Part shown: one piece after another, positions 12,104 through 23,301 of the stretch
Layout of the letters: each line of letters begins with the position of its first letter
How positions within the stretch are numbered: position 1 is the stretch's first letter
NCBI GenBank assembly: GCA_033182465.1
Contig: CP137324.1
Coordinates: forward strand, 1,860,001-1,924,000
Direction of reading: 5' to 3'
Length of the DNA: 64,000 nucleotides
Source: Sanghuangporus weigelae
Taxonomy: Eukaryota > Basidiomycota > Agaricomycetes > Hymenochaetales > Hymenochaetaceae
The notes under the pieces: generated by a model
What the model saw: the letters and a program-made list of their open reading frames with translations, nothing else
What the model was told of the DNA's origin: nothing
The model's database searches: none
Made by a program: the position numbers and the translations under genes

Positions 12104-13024
12104 CTAGTCAATTGGCATTTCTTGATCGTCTTCCGTATCTCTTTGAAGAGCTCCCTGATCATGAAGTCCGATATCTAGTGCGCGCACGAGCTGGTTGGTT
12201 CTCGCCATAACTGCTTGGCTCATCTCTTTGTGGATGACTTTGCCTGCATCGCACGCGAGTCTGAAAATTTCCTCGAAGCGGTCCGCATGGAGGCGAGTTT
12301 CGAGAGTCACAAGGGTGACCTTGCCAGTGCGAGGCATGACGGCTGTTGTCAAATATGGCACATCATTCTCCTCGAGCGCCGTCAGATCGAGAAGCGGGTG
12401 CGTTGAGTGAACTCCAGCAGAAACAGCAGAAACATAGTCGAATAAGGATATCCCAGCCGTGATGAGAGCGAGCGTTGTCGCGTTGATAGATGCGCTCAAA
12501 AGCCCTCCGTCTTGTTGTAGCACTTGAATAAATATATCTATCTGTGATCGTGGATACAGATGAACCTGGATGACTGGTTCGAATGTTGATTTGATGGCTG
12601 CGGCGAATTCCAAGATGCGCCTGGACAGAACACGATGCGAACATCAGACGAGCGGATACTGAACAACAAGCCTAAATGGCAGCTGACCTATCATTTCTAG
12701 ATCTTTTTCTTCGTTCACTACTGCTGAACGGGGCGATGCTGAGTTCAACATTGATGATAGCGCGATTGTGTATCGTCTGGGACCTATTTTTTGCTTCCCT
12801 CGGACCAAGGACAGATACGAGAACTTGAGTCAGACCATGCGAGACCATAGCGCATCCATCCGCTTGGCCACGAACAGAAAGGTCGATGTTGAAGTCACGT
12901 AGTTCGTGTTGTCTTCGTCCGTCAGATCGATAGCCTCCATCATTGAGAATCTCAACTCGGGACGTCTAACGACTGTTGTAAGACAAAAAAGTGCACATAA
13001 AAAGAATAAAAACTGATTCACCAT
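12104..13024 (-). CDS. SKI6: Exosome core subunit Rrp41 / Ski6 (RNase PH fold)
   Basis: Exons 13022-13024, 12688-12965 and 12104-12620 give 265 aa. The first coding exon is only the ATG, followed directly by donor GTGAATC. The acceptor TCGTTAG joins it to ACGTCCCGAG, giving MTSRVEILNDGGYRSDGRR. The frame in front of that acceptor is closed by a TAG, so no alternative start fits. Family blocks follow: SHGLTQVLVSVLGPREAKNR, then RRILEFAAAIKSTFEPVIQV, then QVLQQDGGLLSASINATTLA and AVMPRTGKVTLVTLETRLH. The eukaryotic protein is a catalytically inactive RNase PH subunit of the six-member exosome ring, in nucleus and cytoplasm. The gene is divergent from RFT1 with 109 bp between start codons. Confidence 0.93.
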
Positions 13025-13133
13025 GGTGGGCCGAGGATAAGAGCTTGTGAAGAAAGTCAGGAAAAGAAAATTCGCGTTTGTCGCGTCGGTCAGACGCGTG
13101 ATGCGATGCGCGCCTTATACGCGAACCGCGACT

Positions 13134-15280
13134 ATGAACTCAAAGGACGCTCATCCAAAGGAGACCGAATCTACACACAATCTCACAAATGCTGCTCTCA
13201 AATCAGCATCGTCGCTGATGGGCCTACAGTTGCTGTCAAGGCTGGTCACATTTGCACTCAACCAAGCTCTAGTGCGACTAGCTTCTCCTGATGTCTATGG
13301 AACTGTATCAATTCAACTCGAGCTTCTGCTCAACACTATTCTTTTCCTCAGTAGAGAAGGGTTTAGGAATACTCTGCTAAGAGCCAACATGGAGAGAAAG
13401 GGGCAAAGAGGAGACTCCCTGCTCGTATCTAACATAGCACTATTGCCAGTCTACTTCGGGATTTTCATATCCACCGTCACGTCGACTGCTTATATTTATA
13501 CAGCATCGGAAGCAACAATCCAGCAGCCTTTCTTCAAACTCAGCGTTCTTCTTTACACACTGGCTGCGTTCATGGAACTACTTAGTGAGCCAATGCACAT
13601 AAAGTATGTGGATGATATAATTAGAAAACAAGCAATATTCTGAGAAAACATCAGATCTGTGCAGGCGCTGAATTCTGCAGTACGAATCAGAGCCGAGGGT
13701 AGCGCCGTCGTCGTCAAAAGCATCGTAACGGTCGCGGTCCTTGCCTTTGATACCTCGTATGAAGGTCCAGGAAGCCTTGGGCTGATAGCGTTTGCGCTTG
13801 GCCAGCTATCATATTCAGTAACATTGCTTCTCGGATACCTTCCTGAGTACGGGAAATCAATATCGTTAATCCTCCGTCCGTCAAGGAACAACAGGCATGA
13901 AAGGTATTTTCCCACTCTTCTTGACAACGGGCCATTCACTCAGTGGACAATTCAGTTCGGTAGGGGGATCAATGCTGACATGTTTAACATTGAAGCTCCG
14001 GTCCTTCTTCGACGAAAATTTACTCGAAGTTTCGTTGGCGATGACCGCACAAGGCTTCGTCAAGCACATACTGACGGAGGGAGACAAAGTAGCTTTTCAA
14101 ATCTCGGCACTCCGCTTTTGCTGATAACTCGACTGCTCTCTTCCAGCTAATTATATCCCATATCAGTCCTCTCAAGGATCAAGGTGGTTATGCTGTAGCG
14201 AATAACTACGGTAAGCTCTTCGCCTCTTTGAGACTCTTTACTGTTGTCTTCGTGAAGCTGAGCCAGTAACTCCACTCAGGAGCTCTAATTGCACGCATCT
14301 TCTTTCAACCCATTGAAGAGACCTCCCGGCTATTCTTCTCGAAGACCTTACCTTCCAAAGCCAATGGCGGCCTAGATGCCGGTGCACTCCAGTCTTCGCT
14401 CACCCGGCTGGGATCTTTGCTACTTTTCTACGCTCACTTCAGCCTTTTCTTGCTGACATTAGCACCGCCATACTTGACGGTGGTGTTGTCAGTGTTGCTT
14501 CCGCCCAGGTAAGTAGGTTCGCGTGGAACTCGATCTCAGATCGTCGGATAAAGCACTTCTAAGTTAGGTACCTGACCACGAGTGCACCAGCCGTGCTATC
14601 AGCTTGGGTGTGGTACATACCTGTGCTGGCCGTGAATGGCATCCTCGAGGCCTTTGTATCAAGTGTTGCATCATCAAATGACCTGGCCAGACAGTCTAAG
14701 TACGTTATCGGAGTTTTCGTAGACTCTACTTCTTCCTATTCATGTTCGCCCCACAGGTGGATGGCTGGAGCTTCCGCGGTGTACATTACACTTACCGTGG
14801 CTCTGTATAGTTTCGGGGGACTGGGCGATACGGCCGTTGTATATGCGAACATTGCAAATTTGGGTGCTCGGATTCTTTACTGCGTCGAGTTCATCTCAGC
14901 TTTGGTCCATAAACATACAACTGCCGAGCACAGGATCAAAATGTTATCCTGGAAGGATGTCGTGCCCCCGATTTCGGTTATGTTACCGTTTGCTTTCGCA
15001 GGACTCGTCACGCGTCTAAGTGCCCGACTTTTCAAAGTAGAGGCCATTGCACGGTCCGTGGGACGAGGAGTACTCAGATCACGTCCATGCATTCTTCATC
15101 TCGGCGTCGGAGCATCATGTGGACTTGCCCTGCTTGCTGTGTGGTAGGCTGTTCCCTATCAACGGAATCTGAGTCAACTCAGTCAGCTGATTGGTCTTCA
15201 ACAGCTATTTCTTTGAGAGAGAGCGAGTACAGCAACTTAAATCCTTACTTCCATTCCGGTCCCGGAGGAAGGAAGAGTAG
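13134..15280 (+). CDS. RFT1: Rft1, ER membrane protein for dolichol-linked oligosaccharide
   Basis: Eight exons: 13134-13603, 13655-13903, 13956-14088, 14147-14210, 14280-14508, 14568-14699, 14757-15143 and 15205-15280, giving 579 aa in frame. Family blocks include SASSLMGLQLLSRLVTFALN at the N-terminus, FLSREGFRNTLLR, SLAMTAQGFVKHILTEGDK, SHISPLKDQGGYAVANNYG, RIFFQPIEETSRLFFS, VWYIPVLAVNGILEAFVSS and the C-terminal VCYFFERERVQQL. Around a dozen hydrophobic segments are spread over the length, as in MOP/MATE-like flippases. Rft1 is needed for lumenal supply of Man5GlcNAc2-PP-dolichol in N-glycosylation. The acceptor for exon 3 (at 13955) was chosen because it is the one that restores frame. 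The gene shares a 109-bp divergent promoter with RRP41. Confidence 0.93.
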
Positions 15281-15536
15281 ACCTGCGGGTTCAATTTCTG
15301 TAATCAAACCCTCTCCTCTACTCCTACAATTCTTTGTTTGCATGTCCGTCTTAAGCCCTGTACCTTGCAGCATATTATATCCATTTTATAACTTGACATG
15401 TTAAATGGTCATGGCAAATTCCGAAAAAAAAAGAAGAAATGTAAAATGATAAACTTTAGAGGTGATCGACGCGACTGACTCAGGCTTCTGCTTCCCGCCG
15501 CCATAATCTTTATTTCCTTCAAAAAGTACAAAACCT

Positions 15537-17629
15537 ATGGGCGCAAATGAGTCTCGGAATAATGCTCCACAAGAGCAGGAAGGTCCAGAAGACTATTACG
15601 CATTGCTCGAAGTGAGCGAAGACGCTACGGCGGACGAGATCAAGCGATCTTTCAGGAGACTCGCACTCAAGCACCATCCGGACAAGAATGCTGGCGACGT
15701 TGAGGCGGCAACTAAGCGATTTGCTACGATTCAGCAGGCGTACGAGGTACGCATTTTCTGCTTAATACACCGATGCTTCCCGAAGAACTCACTGACACCA
15801 GGCAACGCACACTCTGCGATAGGTCCTGAGTGATGAACAAGTGAGTTCCACATGGCACTCTCGAAATACCAATCATTAATCGTGATCTAGGAACGGGCAT
15901 GGTATGACTCGCATCGCGCTTCACTCGTACCCGAGCCTGATGCTGAAACCGTCTTTGAGGAAGTCCGCCGCGGCGGTGGCAGCGGACGACCAGGTGATCG
16001 GGGACTCACCGTAAAGCATTTAACGCCTTTCTTCAATCCGTCAAGTTGGACTGGGTTCGGTGACAGTGATAGTGTATGCTTGAGCTTGCTATCGACTTGA
16101 TATCTAAGGCTTACGATTGACTCTTGTTCTAGGGCTTCTTTACACTCTACCGAAACCTCTTCAATCGTCTTGCCTCTGACGAATGTGCCATTACATCTCA
16201 TGCTCCATCTGACTATCCTTCATTCGGAGATTCTACATGGACATGGAACGGACCCACTGGACGCGGAGATACAGTTCCCAAAGCGGGTGCACGATACTTC
16301 TACAACTTCTGGCTCGGATTCGCTACCGCAAAGGATTTCGTCTGGGCGGAGCAGTGGAACCTTAATGAGGCTCCCGATCGACAGATCCGACGCCATATGG
16401 AACGCGACAACAAGAAGGCGCGTGAAACGGCCCGTAAAGAATACAATGACACTGTCAGGGTATGTACATGATTCTGCTATAGAAGTATCATTAATTGCAA
16501 TCAGTTTAATTATTCTCTATAGCAACTGGTGAAATTTATTCGCAAGCGTGACCCGAGATACAAAGTGCATCTCGCCCAACAAGCCGCTGTCACCGCGGCC
16601 AAGGCCTCAACGCCGCGAGGTGGCTCCGGAACTTCCACACCCTCCTCATCCAAGCCCAAACCTACCGTTTCAGCATTCGTCCCGCAGGCCTGGCAGGATG
16701 TGAACCCTCTTGCAAACGCGCCAGACGTAGGGGAAGAATGGGCTGCAGCGGAAGGTGCTCGCTCGCGCAAGACAACTGCGGCCGGTGAAGATGGCTCGGG
16801 CTCCGAGGAAGGGGAAGAAGTCTATGAATGCGTTGCGTGTCGGAAGACATTCCGAAGTGAGGCTGCGTGGGATAGCCATGCACGAAGTAAAAAACACCTG
16901 AAGGAGATGGAGCTTCTTCGTGCGGTAATGCTAGCAGAAGAAGAGGAGCTTGGACTTGCGCAGTCCGATAACGACGCTGAAAGGGAAGGCCAAGACCTTG
17001 ATGAACGCAGTGTTTCTGCCGGCGTGATTACCGCAGAGAACGAAACGGAGGAACCGCCGCGAAGTCCAAGTGCTAGTCAGACGGGCAACGATGCAAATGA
17101 AACATTTCCCAAGCCTTCTGCCCCCCAAGTCGATCGCGAATCGGACATCGAATCAGAACCAGAAATTGTCTCAAAATCCAAACGGAAGAAAGGCAAGAAA
17201 GGCGCAAAACAGTTTCTCCCGTTACATCCTTATCTAGACGTACACATCGACTCGGAAGAACAAGACGTAGACCAGGAGCCCGACGGAGAGCCAGATGGAC
17301 CGGCACGAGCCGACGCAAGATCTGAGCTATCGAAGAAAGAAAAGCGCCGTGCTCGAGAAGCTGCGAAGAAGGCCAGAGCGGAGACCGAGGCAGCGAGCGT
17401 GCCTGGTGAGCAGGTACGTTGCTCCATCATACCATGAAAATTAGACACTTACAAGGGCCATCGACAGGTATGCAATGTATGCGGAGCTACGTTCCCCTCG
17501 CGTACAAAGCTCTTCGAACACATTAACAAGACTGGGCATGCACTAGCTGCTTCAGCCGTACCATCATCAAATCGCGGAGTGCCCCAAAAGGGGGCGGGCG
17601 TTGGGACTGCGAAAGGCAAGAAACGATAA
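15537..17629 (+). CDS. JJJ1: J-domain protein Jjj1 / DNAJC21 (60S ribosome biogenesis)
   Basis: Exons 15537-15746, 15823-15840 (18 nt), 15891-16073, 16133-16459, 16523-17413 and 17468-17629 give 596 aa. The J-domain (about residues 18-85) carries the HPD motif in [12 protein letters not shown]. The conserved middle includes [37 protein letters not shown] and [16 protein letters not shown]. Two C2H2 zinc fingers of the DNAJC21 type follow: [20 protein letters not shown] and a C-terminal one, [20 protein letters not shown], encoded by the last exon. Between them lies a charged, low-complexity stretch with [10 protein letters not shown]. With Rei1 and Hsp70, Jjj1 releases Arx1 from pre-60S subunits in the cytoplasm. 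Both zinc fingers, the HPD and the usual length are present. Confidence 0.94.
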
Positions 17630-18213
17630 AGAAATACTCTATACCTTTACGAGTAGACGGCAATCATACTTGACAACGCACCGAGTCACCTCGTCCGTAC
17701 CGACCGCAAATTGCCCGCTAGGAAGCTGTCCGATTATGTGATGTTCAAGCCGTGCAACGGTGCTTTATGCCTGCAACTCAAGAATTCGAGTGACCTGCAA
17801 GTGACTGGTCAATCGGCAGTGTCTACTTTATGACCACGTTGTGCAAGCTCTTTGACGCAACATTGTAATGGTAATAAGATCCTCTCTAACTAGGCGACTT
17901 TTCGACATATCGTGTGATATCAAGCGCCCGACTCCGGATGCAATTTGGAATGCAATAAAGAAGGTGTTCCTCTTTATTTCGGTTTATTTGTGTGAGCCGA
18001 TTTGACGAAATAGTTCATCTGTTTTCATGAGAATATGTGTCCGCGGGTCAATACCAAATTTTCAAAAGCATAGCAACGTAGCAGGACTCTGCTCTCAGCT
18101 TGAGCAGTTGAGTCGAGAATGTGAATTGACGCGATATGCGATTAAGGGAATGTGCAGGATGCAATTACGGGGACAGATGCGGATATCTATGCAAAATTAT
18201 GCTATGGGTAAGA
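17630..18213. other. Intergenic between the convergent JJJ1 and TIM13 genes
   Basis: About 580 bp containing two 3' UTRs. AATAAA-like polyadenylation motifs are present (for example 'gcaataaag' near 17952). No coding potential was seen. Confidence 0.5.
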
Positions 18214-18780
18214 TTAATTATCAAAGGTTCCCTCGATACGCTCTCGTGCGAGACGAGCAGAGTACGTCCTGCTGACAATGTTGACTAGCGGCGGCAAAAA
18301 TGTGATTGTGAGCACCTGCACTTGTCACAAGAAATAGTGAGGAGTACGAACAAGCTTCCATGTACCTATCCATACACCTCGAAAGACATGTCTAAATTCC
18401 AGTTGTTTGTCAGTACACCGAAACATTGATTCACATTCTGAAATGGGAGTACACGTGCCTCTTCTGAGCTGGACAACGATGTGCTCGGTTTCGTTATGCA
18501 TTTTGCGAAGCACTTCTCGTTTATTTTCTACAAGAGGATTGTAAGCTCTTCGGTCTGGCTCGAAAGGCACCAGCAAAACGCACGTTGATGAGTTCTTGAG
18601 CACCGCTCAAGGCGAGCTCATTCCGAACTTGCGTCATGAACTTTTCTTTACGCGCTTGCATGTCTGCAATGACATTAGCTGTGTACTTGCAGAACAATAC
18701 GAGACGAGACAATGACACGTACCAGGATTCGCAGGAGTGCCCGGTGAAGGACCAGAGGTAGACCCAAAGAGAGACGACAT
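18214..18780 (-). CDS. TIM13: Mitochondrial intermembrane-space chaperone Tim13
   Basis: Five short exons: 18723-18780, 18584-18663, 18459-18527, 18352-18391 and 18214-18284, giving 105 aa. It starts MSSLFGSTSGPSPGTP. The small-Tim core follows: MTQVRNELALSGAQELINKI, then NEKCFAKC (first CX3C), SSSEETCLSRC (second CX3C), then MDRYMEAFNIVSRTYSARLA and a short acidic end. Tim13 pairs with Tim8 and escorts membrane proteins such as Tim23 to the TIM22 machinery. The third intron (18392-18458) has a GC donor, GAG|GCACGT. Only this junction joins the twin CX3C blocks in frame. No single open frame longer than about 90 codons covers the gene, so automatic annotation could miss it. It is divergent from the ZNF830-like gene (185 bp). 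Confidence 0.9.
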
Positions 18781-18965
18781 ATTTTCAAGATTTCTGATAG
18801 TACCAACAGACACTTCGATGGCGTTCGTTGCACAGGAGCTGCTCGACACACCTCGTTACACAGAAAGACACGGAGTCGATGTTCCGTCTGCACGTGATCA
18901 TGCCAGCGTCGATCAGCGTCGATCTTCAAGACTACCACTACACTTCACTTCGTCCACCAACACGG

Positions 18966-19891
18966 ATGGCCGACGCCCGTTCCCTTTTGCGCGCAAAGCG
19001 CCAAGAGTCCGAGGCGCGTATCAACCACCCATACGCCTCGTACACCTCAACAGGGCAGCTCCGATGCTCGGCATGCGGAACATCCATAAAGACTGCAGCG
19101 ATGTGGGAAGGGCACATCGGAAGCAAGGCACATCGAATTGCTGTAAGGAACATGAGGACTTTGGAGGAGACGGAAAGAGCGAAGGAAATGAAGAAGCTCG
19201 GGAAGAGGAAGGCAGAGGCTGGTGACGAGATGGATGTCGACGATGCTCGTGCGCCGGAGAATGGGACGAATATTGTGAAGAAGAGGAAGACGAGCGTTGA
19301 ACCTGCCGGAGTGCGGCCGGGCCCACAAGCGGGCGCATTACCAGCCAACTTCTTCTCAGATCCATCGCAGGCACCCGTCCTCTCAACACTAGACGAAGAA
19401 GACGAAGAAAGACAAGCTGTCGCGCCCGAACCACCGGCAAAGGACCAACCAAAATCACAGATCGATCTCGAATGGGAGCAATTCCAAGCATCGTTACTGG
19501 CTCCAACTGCTGTAGAAGAGGAACAAGAAGACGACCGTCGGGCGGCGTTCGAGCGCGCAACTGTCGCCGTAGAACCAGAGCTGGTCGCTACCAACGCGAA
19601 CGGATTCCCAGAAGGGGTCACAGGAGATGCGAACGGTGCTGAACTAGAAGAGAAGAAGGAGGAGACGGAGGAAGAAAAGCGGCTACGGAAGCAGCAGGAA
19701 GACCGCGAGCTGATCATGGACCGAATATTAGAAGAGGTACGTTCGCAACTCGGTCCATAAGAAATATGTTAATTTTGCATCTTCAGGAACGAGCACAAGA
19801 AGAAGCAGATGAACGCGTCGGGCGACTGAAAGCGCGCGTTGAGGCGCTCAAGAAAGCACGGGAAACAAGACGAAAAACGCCAAAGACATAG
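18966..19891 (+). CDS. ZNF830 / CCDC16-like zinc-finger, coiled-coil protein
   Basis: Exons 18966-19736 and 19787-19891 give 291 aa. The N-terminus MADARSLLRAKRQESEARIN is followed by one C2H2 finger of the U1-like/matrin type, LRCSACGTSIKTAAMWEGHI...SKAHR (about residues 32-60). Conserved short blocks typical of the family follow: LPANFFSDP and IDLEWEQFQASLL. The C-terminal third is a highly charged coiled coil (EEKRLRKQQEDRELIMDRIL, then ERAQEEADERVGRLKARVEA). Animal ZNF830 is found in spliceosomal intron-binding-complex fractions and is needed for early development; the role in fungi is little known. Convergent with COX10, whose stop codon is only 50 bp away. Confidence 0.82.
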
Positions 19892-19940
19892 CTTTCGATT
19901 ATCTTGTAATAGTATACATACATTAGCAACGTCGATACCA

Positions 19941-21284
19941 TCAAGCATTCTCCTCCTCCTTCTCCTCATTTGGCCCATCCGACTCGTTTTTCTTCAACCA
20001 GCCAGTCCAATCGAGTCCATTTTTGTGCACCATCATAAGACCCATGACCACAGGGAGGTACCACAGACATGTATAAAACAATTTCCGCGCAGCTTTCTCG
20101 CTATTCCCGCCTACACGCCAGAATGTATATGCATGTCGGACGCAAATGAGATTAGGCACCAAACTCGTCAATGCAAAGCCCCATCCTACAAGCCCACTCA
20201 ACGGGAACAATACACTGCAAAGTGGGACCATCAAGATCGCATGTCGGAGCGCGACGGCAGCATTTCGAGAGGGAGAGATGACGCTCAGCATGCGGTAGCC
20301 GGCTTTAGCGTACGACTCGCGCACAAGGAACGCGAGGGAGTTGAAGTGCGGGAATTGCCAGCTGTAGAGGAACATGAACAGTGCTAAAAGTGCGAGCGGG
20401 TTGTCCGCGAGTGCCGGCGGAAGAGGCATAGATGTAAAGGGCAAGAATAGTTGTATAGGATAGTCTGTTGAGGGGAGAATATGTCCTCCACAGGCCGTCC
20501 AGCCCATCACGGGCGGTATCCCGCCAACGACGGCGCCAACCCACGTATTCGCGATGCTCCTTCGTTTAAGATACGTGTAAGCACCCGCGTAAAGCGCGAT
20601 GTTCGCTGCGCCTAAGATCGCCGTTGTCGGGTTTACACAAGTCCATAAAAGCGCTGGACCCGTTATCCCCGTTACAATCGCGAAAGTCATTGCATGGGCA
20701 GGCGAAATGGCATGTCGCACGAGCGGTCGGTTCCTCGTCCTCGCCATCTGGGCATCAAACGGTACTTCCTGGAGCTCGTTCAACGAGTTCGCAGAAGCAC
20801 TACACAAGGCCGTCCCGAGGGCTGTAGAGAGCAGGACGGGCACTGTAGTAGGCAAAGGCGAGAGCGCGACGGAGGACATGGCTGTTAGGACAATCAACAC
20901 CGATAATCGGGATTTTGACAGTTGCGAATAGATAGAGAGTAGCCTAGGGAGTGTTAATGGCGGTGTTGGTTTGTAGGGCACTTCGGAGACAGAAGGCGGG
21001 TAAGAGGAGGACTGGAGCGCGAGGCTGCTGAAGACCGTCTCGGACGGCGAGGGTGACCGCGCAACGGCAGCAGCCGCAGCTACGGCCTGAGCTTGGATAG
21101 CGACATCTCGTCGAGGCGTTTGTATTCGTCGTCGAGCAATATGCGACCATTGATCATTCCGCCAGAAGTACGAGGTGAACGCGGCAGAGGCGGTCGACGA
21201 GCTACGTCGCGATGGCAAACTCGATAATCTTGAGGAATGCGCAAAGCATTGTATTCGAAGGACGCCTCGGATTAGAGCGGGCAT
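19941..21284 (-). CDS. COX10: Protoheme IX farnesyltransferase Cox10 (heme O synthase)
   Basis: A single uninterrupted exon of 447 codons, unusual in this intron-rich window. The N-terminus (MPALIRGVLRIQCFAHSSRL, Arg/Ser-rich, no acidic residues) looks like a mitochondrial presequence. The UbiA-type prenyltransferase core shows the two aspartate-containing loops, NSLNELQEVPFDAQMARTRN and the later YSWQFPHFNSLAFLVRE segment, with LARTRNRPLV-type TRNRPL and about seven to nine hydrophobic spans. Cox10 farnesylates heme b to heme O for cytochrome oxidase in the inner membrane. It is divergent from UBA4 (191 bp between start codons). Confidence 0.95.
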   Translation of the reverse strand: MPALIRGVLRIQCFAHSSRLSSLPSRRSSSTASAAFTSYFWRNDQWSHIARRRIQTPRRDVAIQAQAVAAAAAVARSPSPSETVFSSLALQSSSYPPSVSEVPYKPTPPLTLPRLLSIYSQLSKSRLSVLIVLTAMSSVALSPLPTTVPVLLSTALGTALCSASANSLNELQEVPFDAQMARTRNRPLVRHAISPAHAMTFAIVTGITGPALLWTCVNPTTAILGAANIALYAGAYTYLKRRSIANTWVGAVVGGIPPVMGWTACGGHILPSTDYPIQLFLPFTSMPLPPALADNPLALLALFMFLYSWQFPHFNSLAFLVRESYAKAGYRMLSVISPSRNAAVALRHAILMVPLCSVLFPLSGLVGWGFALTSLVPNLICVRHAYTFWRVGGNSEKAARKLFYTCLWYLPVVMGLMMVHKNGLDWTGWLKKNESDGPNEEKEEENA

Positions 21285-21475
21285 CCTTACATGCCTGGAA
21301 ATTGTTTCATGAATTTTTCTCGATTTTTATGAAACATTTTTCACGACGCACCTTGACGTTCCTCGCCGACTTTCCAATGGTCCCGACGCGCGAACACCCG
21401 CGGGTTCTAGTCGTGAGAAAATGAGAATAATGAGATTATAATATACAAAATTGTTGTTCACATTTAACTTTCACC

Positions 21476-23086
21476 ATGACCTCTAACAATTCATCCCTCG
21501 CACTCTCGTCATTGTCAGACTATAGGCGATATGGCCGCCAAATGATCATAGATGGACTGGGTCTTCCTGGTGTGCACCGACATTGAGCAATGAATACAAC
21601 TTTCTGAACTATCCAGCCCAAGTCAAATTACAAAACTCCTCTGTGCTCGTCGTAGGCGCAGGAGGCCTTGGTTGTCCTGCGCTGCAATACCTATGCTCTG
21701 CTGGAGTCGGTGCGTTTCTGCTTGGCACGAGCTCCTGATGAGATGTGTCTCATGCGTACAATCAGTCCGCATCGGTATTGTTGACCACGACATCGTCGAG
21801 CTATCCAATCTACAAAGACAGGTCCTTCATTCTGAAGAGACGCTTGGTATGCCCAAAGTAGAATCCGCAGCTCAGGCTCTCAAAAAGTACATCTCTGCTT
21901 TTCGTTTCTTGAAACCCTTGTCCTTATGCAATTATTTTTATCTCAGATTGAACAGCACCGTACGCACAGATACATACAAAGAAGCTCTCAATCCCTCCAA
22001 TGCAGAGCATATCCTCTCAAAATACAATGTGATCCTTGACTGCACGGACAACGCGCCCGTTCGGTACCTCCTCTCGGACACATGTGTGCGTCTCGGGCTA
22101 CCGCTTGTCAGCGGCGCAGCCCAGCGCTTCGATGGCCAACTCTGCGTATACAACCTTCCTTTCGAGATTAATGGAACAAAAGAGAGAGGCCCGTGCTATA
22201 GATGCCTCTTTCCAACTCCACCTGCGCCGGAGATGGCGGGGAGTTGCGAGGAGACCGGCATCTTGGGAGCCGTTACTGGCGTCATTGGCTCCCTACAGGC
22301 GCTTGAGGCGATCAAAGTTATATGCGGTCTTCATGGTATATGACTCTTCCTTATCTCGCCTTCTTGTTACTTATTGTTGATCTGTGACACACTATGCAGA
22401 CCGTAAGCCTTCTTTGCTGATCTACTCCGCCCTTGCTTCTCCTCCCTTCCGAAATGTCAAACTTCGCTCACGAAGGAAGAATTGTCCTGCTTGCGGTGAA
22501 GAGGGCGAGCGAATCGGAAAGATATCTGAGCTCGATTATGTCGCCTTCTGCGGTGGACCTAGACCAGACTGGATTGAGCGCGGACTAGTTACGGATGGCG
22601 CACGAAGACGGATAAGTGCAAAGGTATGTCTGAATCGATGTGCAAACTTGCCAAACTTTCTGACGACTATTACACTCGTGCCGAATAATAGGAACTGAGC
22701 GAACGATTAAGAAATGATAATAACTCGGTACGATTAGTAGACGTGCGGAGTCTCGTAGAGTTTGGCATTTGTCATCTCCCTAGTTCCCAGAGTAAGCATT
22801 AGGTTTTTGAATACACGCACGAATTTCAGCAGCTTACTGTGATGCTTGCGTAGATATACCGCTATCGGAGCTCGTAGCCTCGCCTTTACTTACTTCAAAA
22901 GCCGAACCCGTATCAAATCAATCAGCCGACAAGAAACCTCTCACAGTCTTCGTCTGTCGACTGGGCAACGATTCCCAAATTGCCGCAGATGCATTCAAAG
23001 ACAACAGCGATGCCGAAGTCGCAGATCTTATCGGAGGTCTAAGGAGTTGGGCCGCGGATGTTGATCCAGGCTTTCCTGTCTACTGA
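21476..23086 (+). CDS. UBA4: Adenylyltransferase and sulfurtransferase Uba4 (MOCS3)
   Basis: Exons 21476-21569, 21617-21709, 21766-21886, 21947-22335, 22400-22623, 22692-22791 and 22854-23086 give 417 aa. The E1-like domain opens [20 protein letters not shown] with the nucleotide loop [15 protein letters not shown], then [30 protein letters not shown], zinc ligands GPCYRC and NCPAC, and [20 protein letters not shown], where the Cys is the likely E1 catalytic position. The C-terminal rhodanese domain has [18 protein letters not shown] and an active-site loop [12 protein letters not shown]. Uba4 activates Urm1, and in many organisms also the molybdopterin-synthase small subunit, for tRNA thiolation and protein urmylation. 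All seven junctions keep frame. Confidence 0.95.
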
Positions 23087-23301
23087 ACCCTTTCAATACA
23101 TTTTCTGACTCTTTGAATGCGCAGAGTTAAACTTTTTAGAAGAGAACGATGCGATTTTTACGATTCAACGGGAAGGTCATGCGCATGATACAGTTACAAA
23201 TGCAGAGACTGAATGACAAGTAGAGGGGCCACGAAAACATTCGACGGTATAGCAGCAATAAAATCCAATGAAAGAAGTTGATGATGGAAGAGGGAGTCCT
23301 G

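Noticed and set aside
18737-19225. Plus-strand frame starting MPGEGPEVDPKRDD overlapping TIM13 and the ZNF830-like gene
   Set aside because: It is antisense to TIM13 exon 1 and out of frame with the zinc-finger gene, both of which have conserved motifs.
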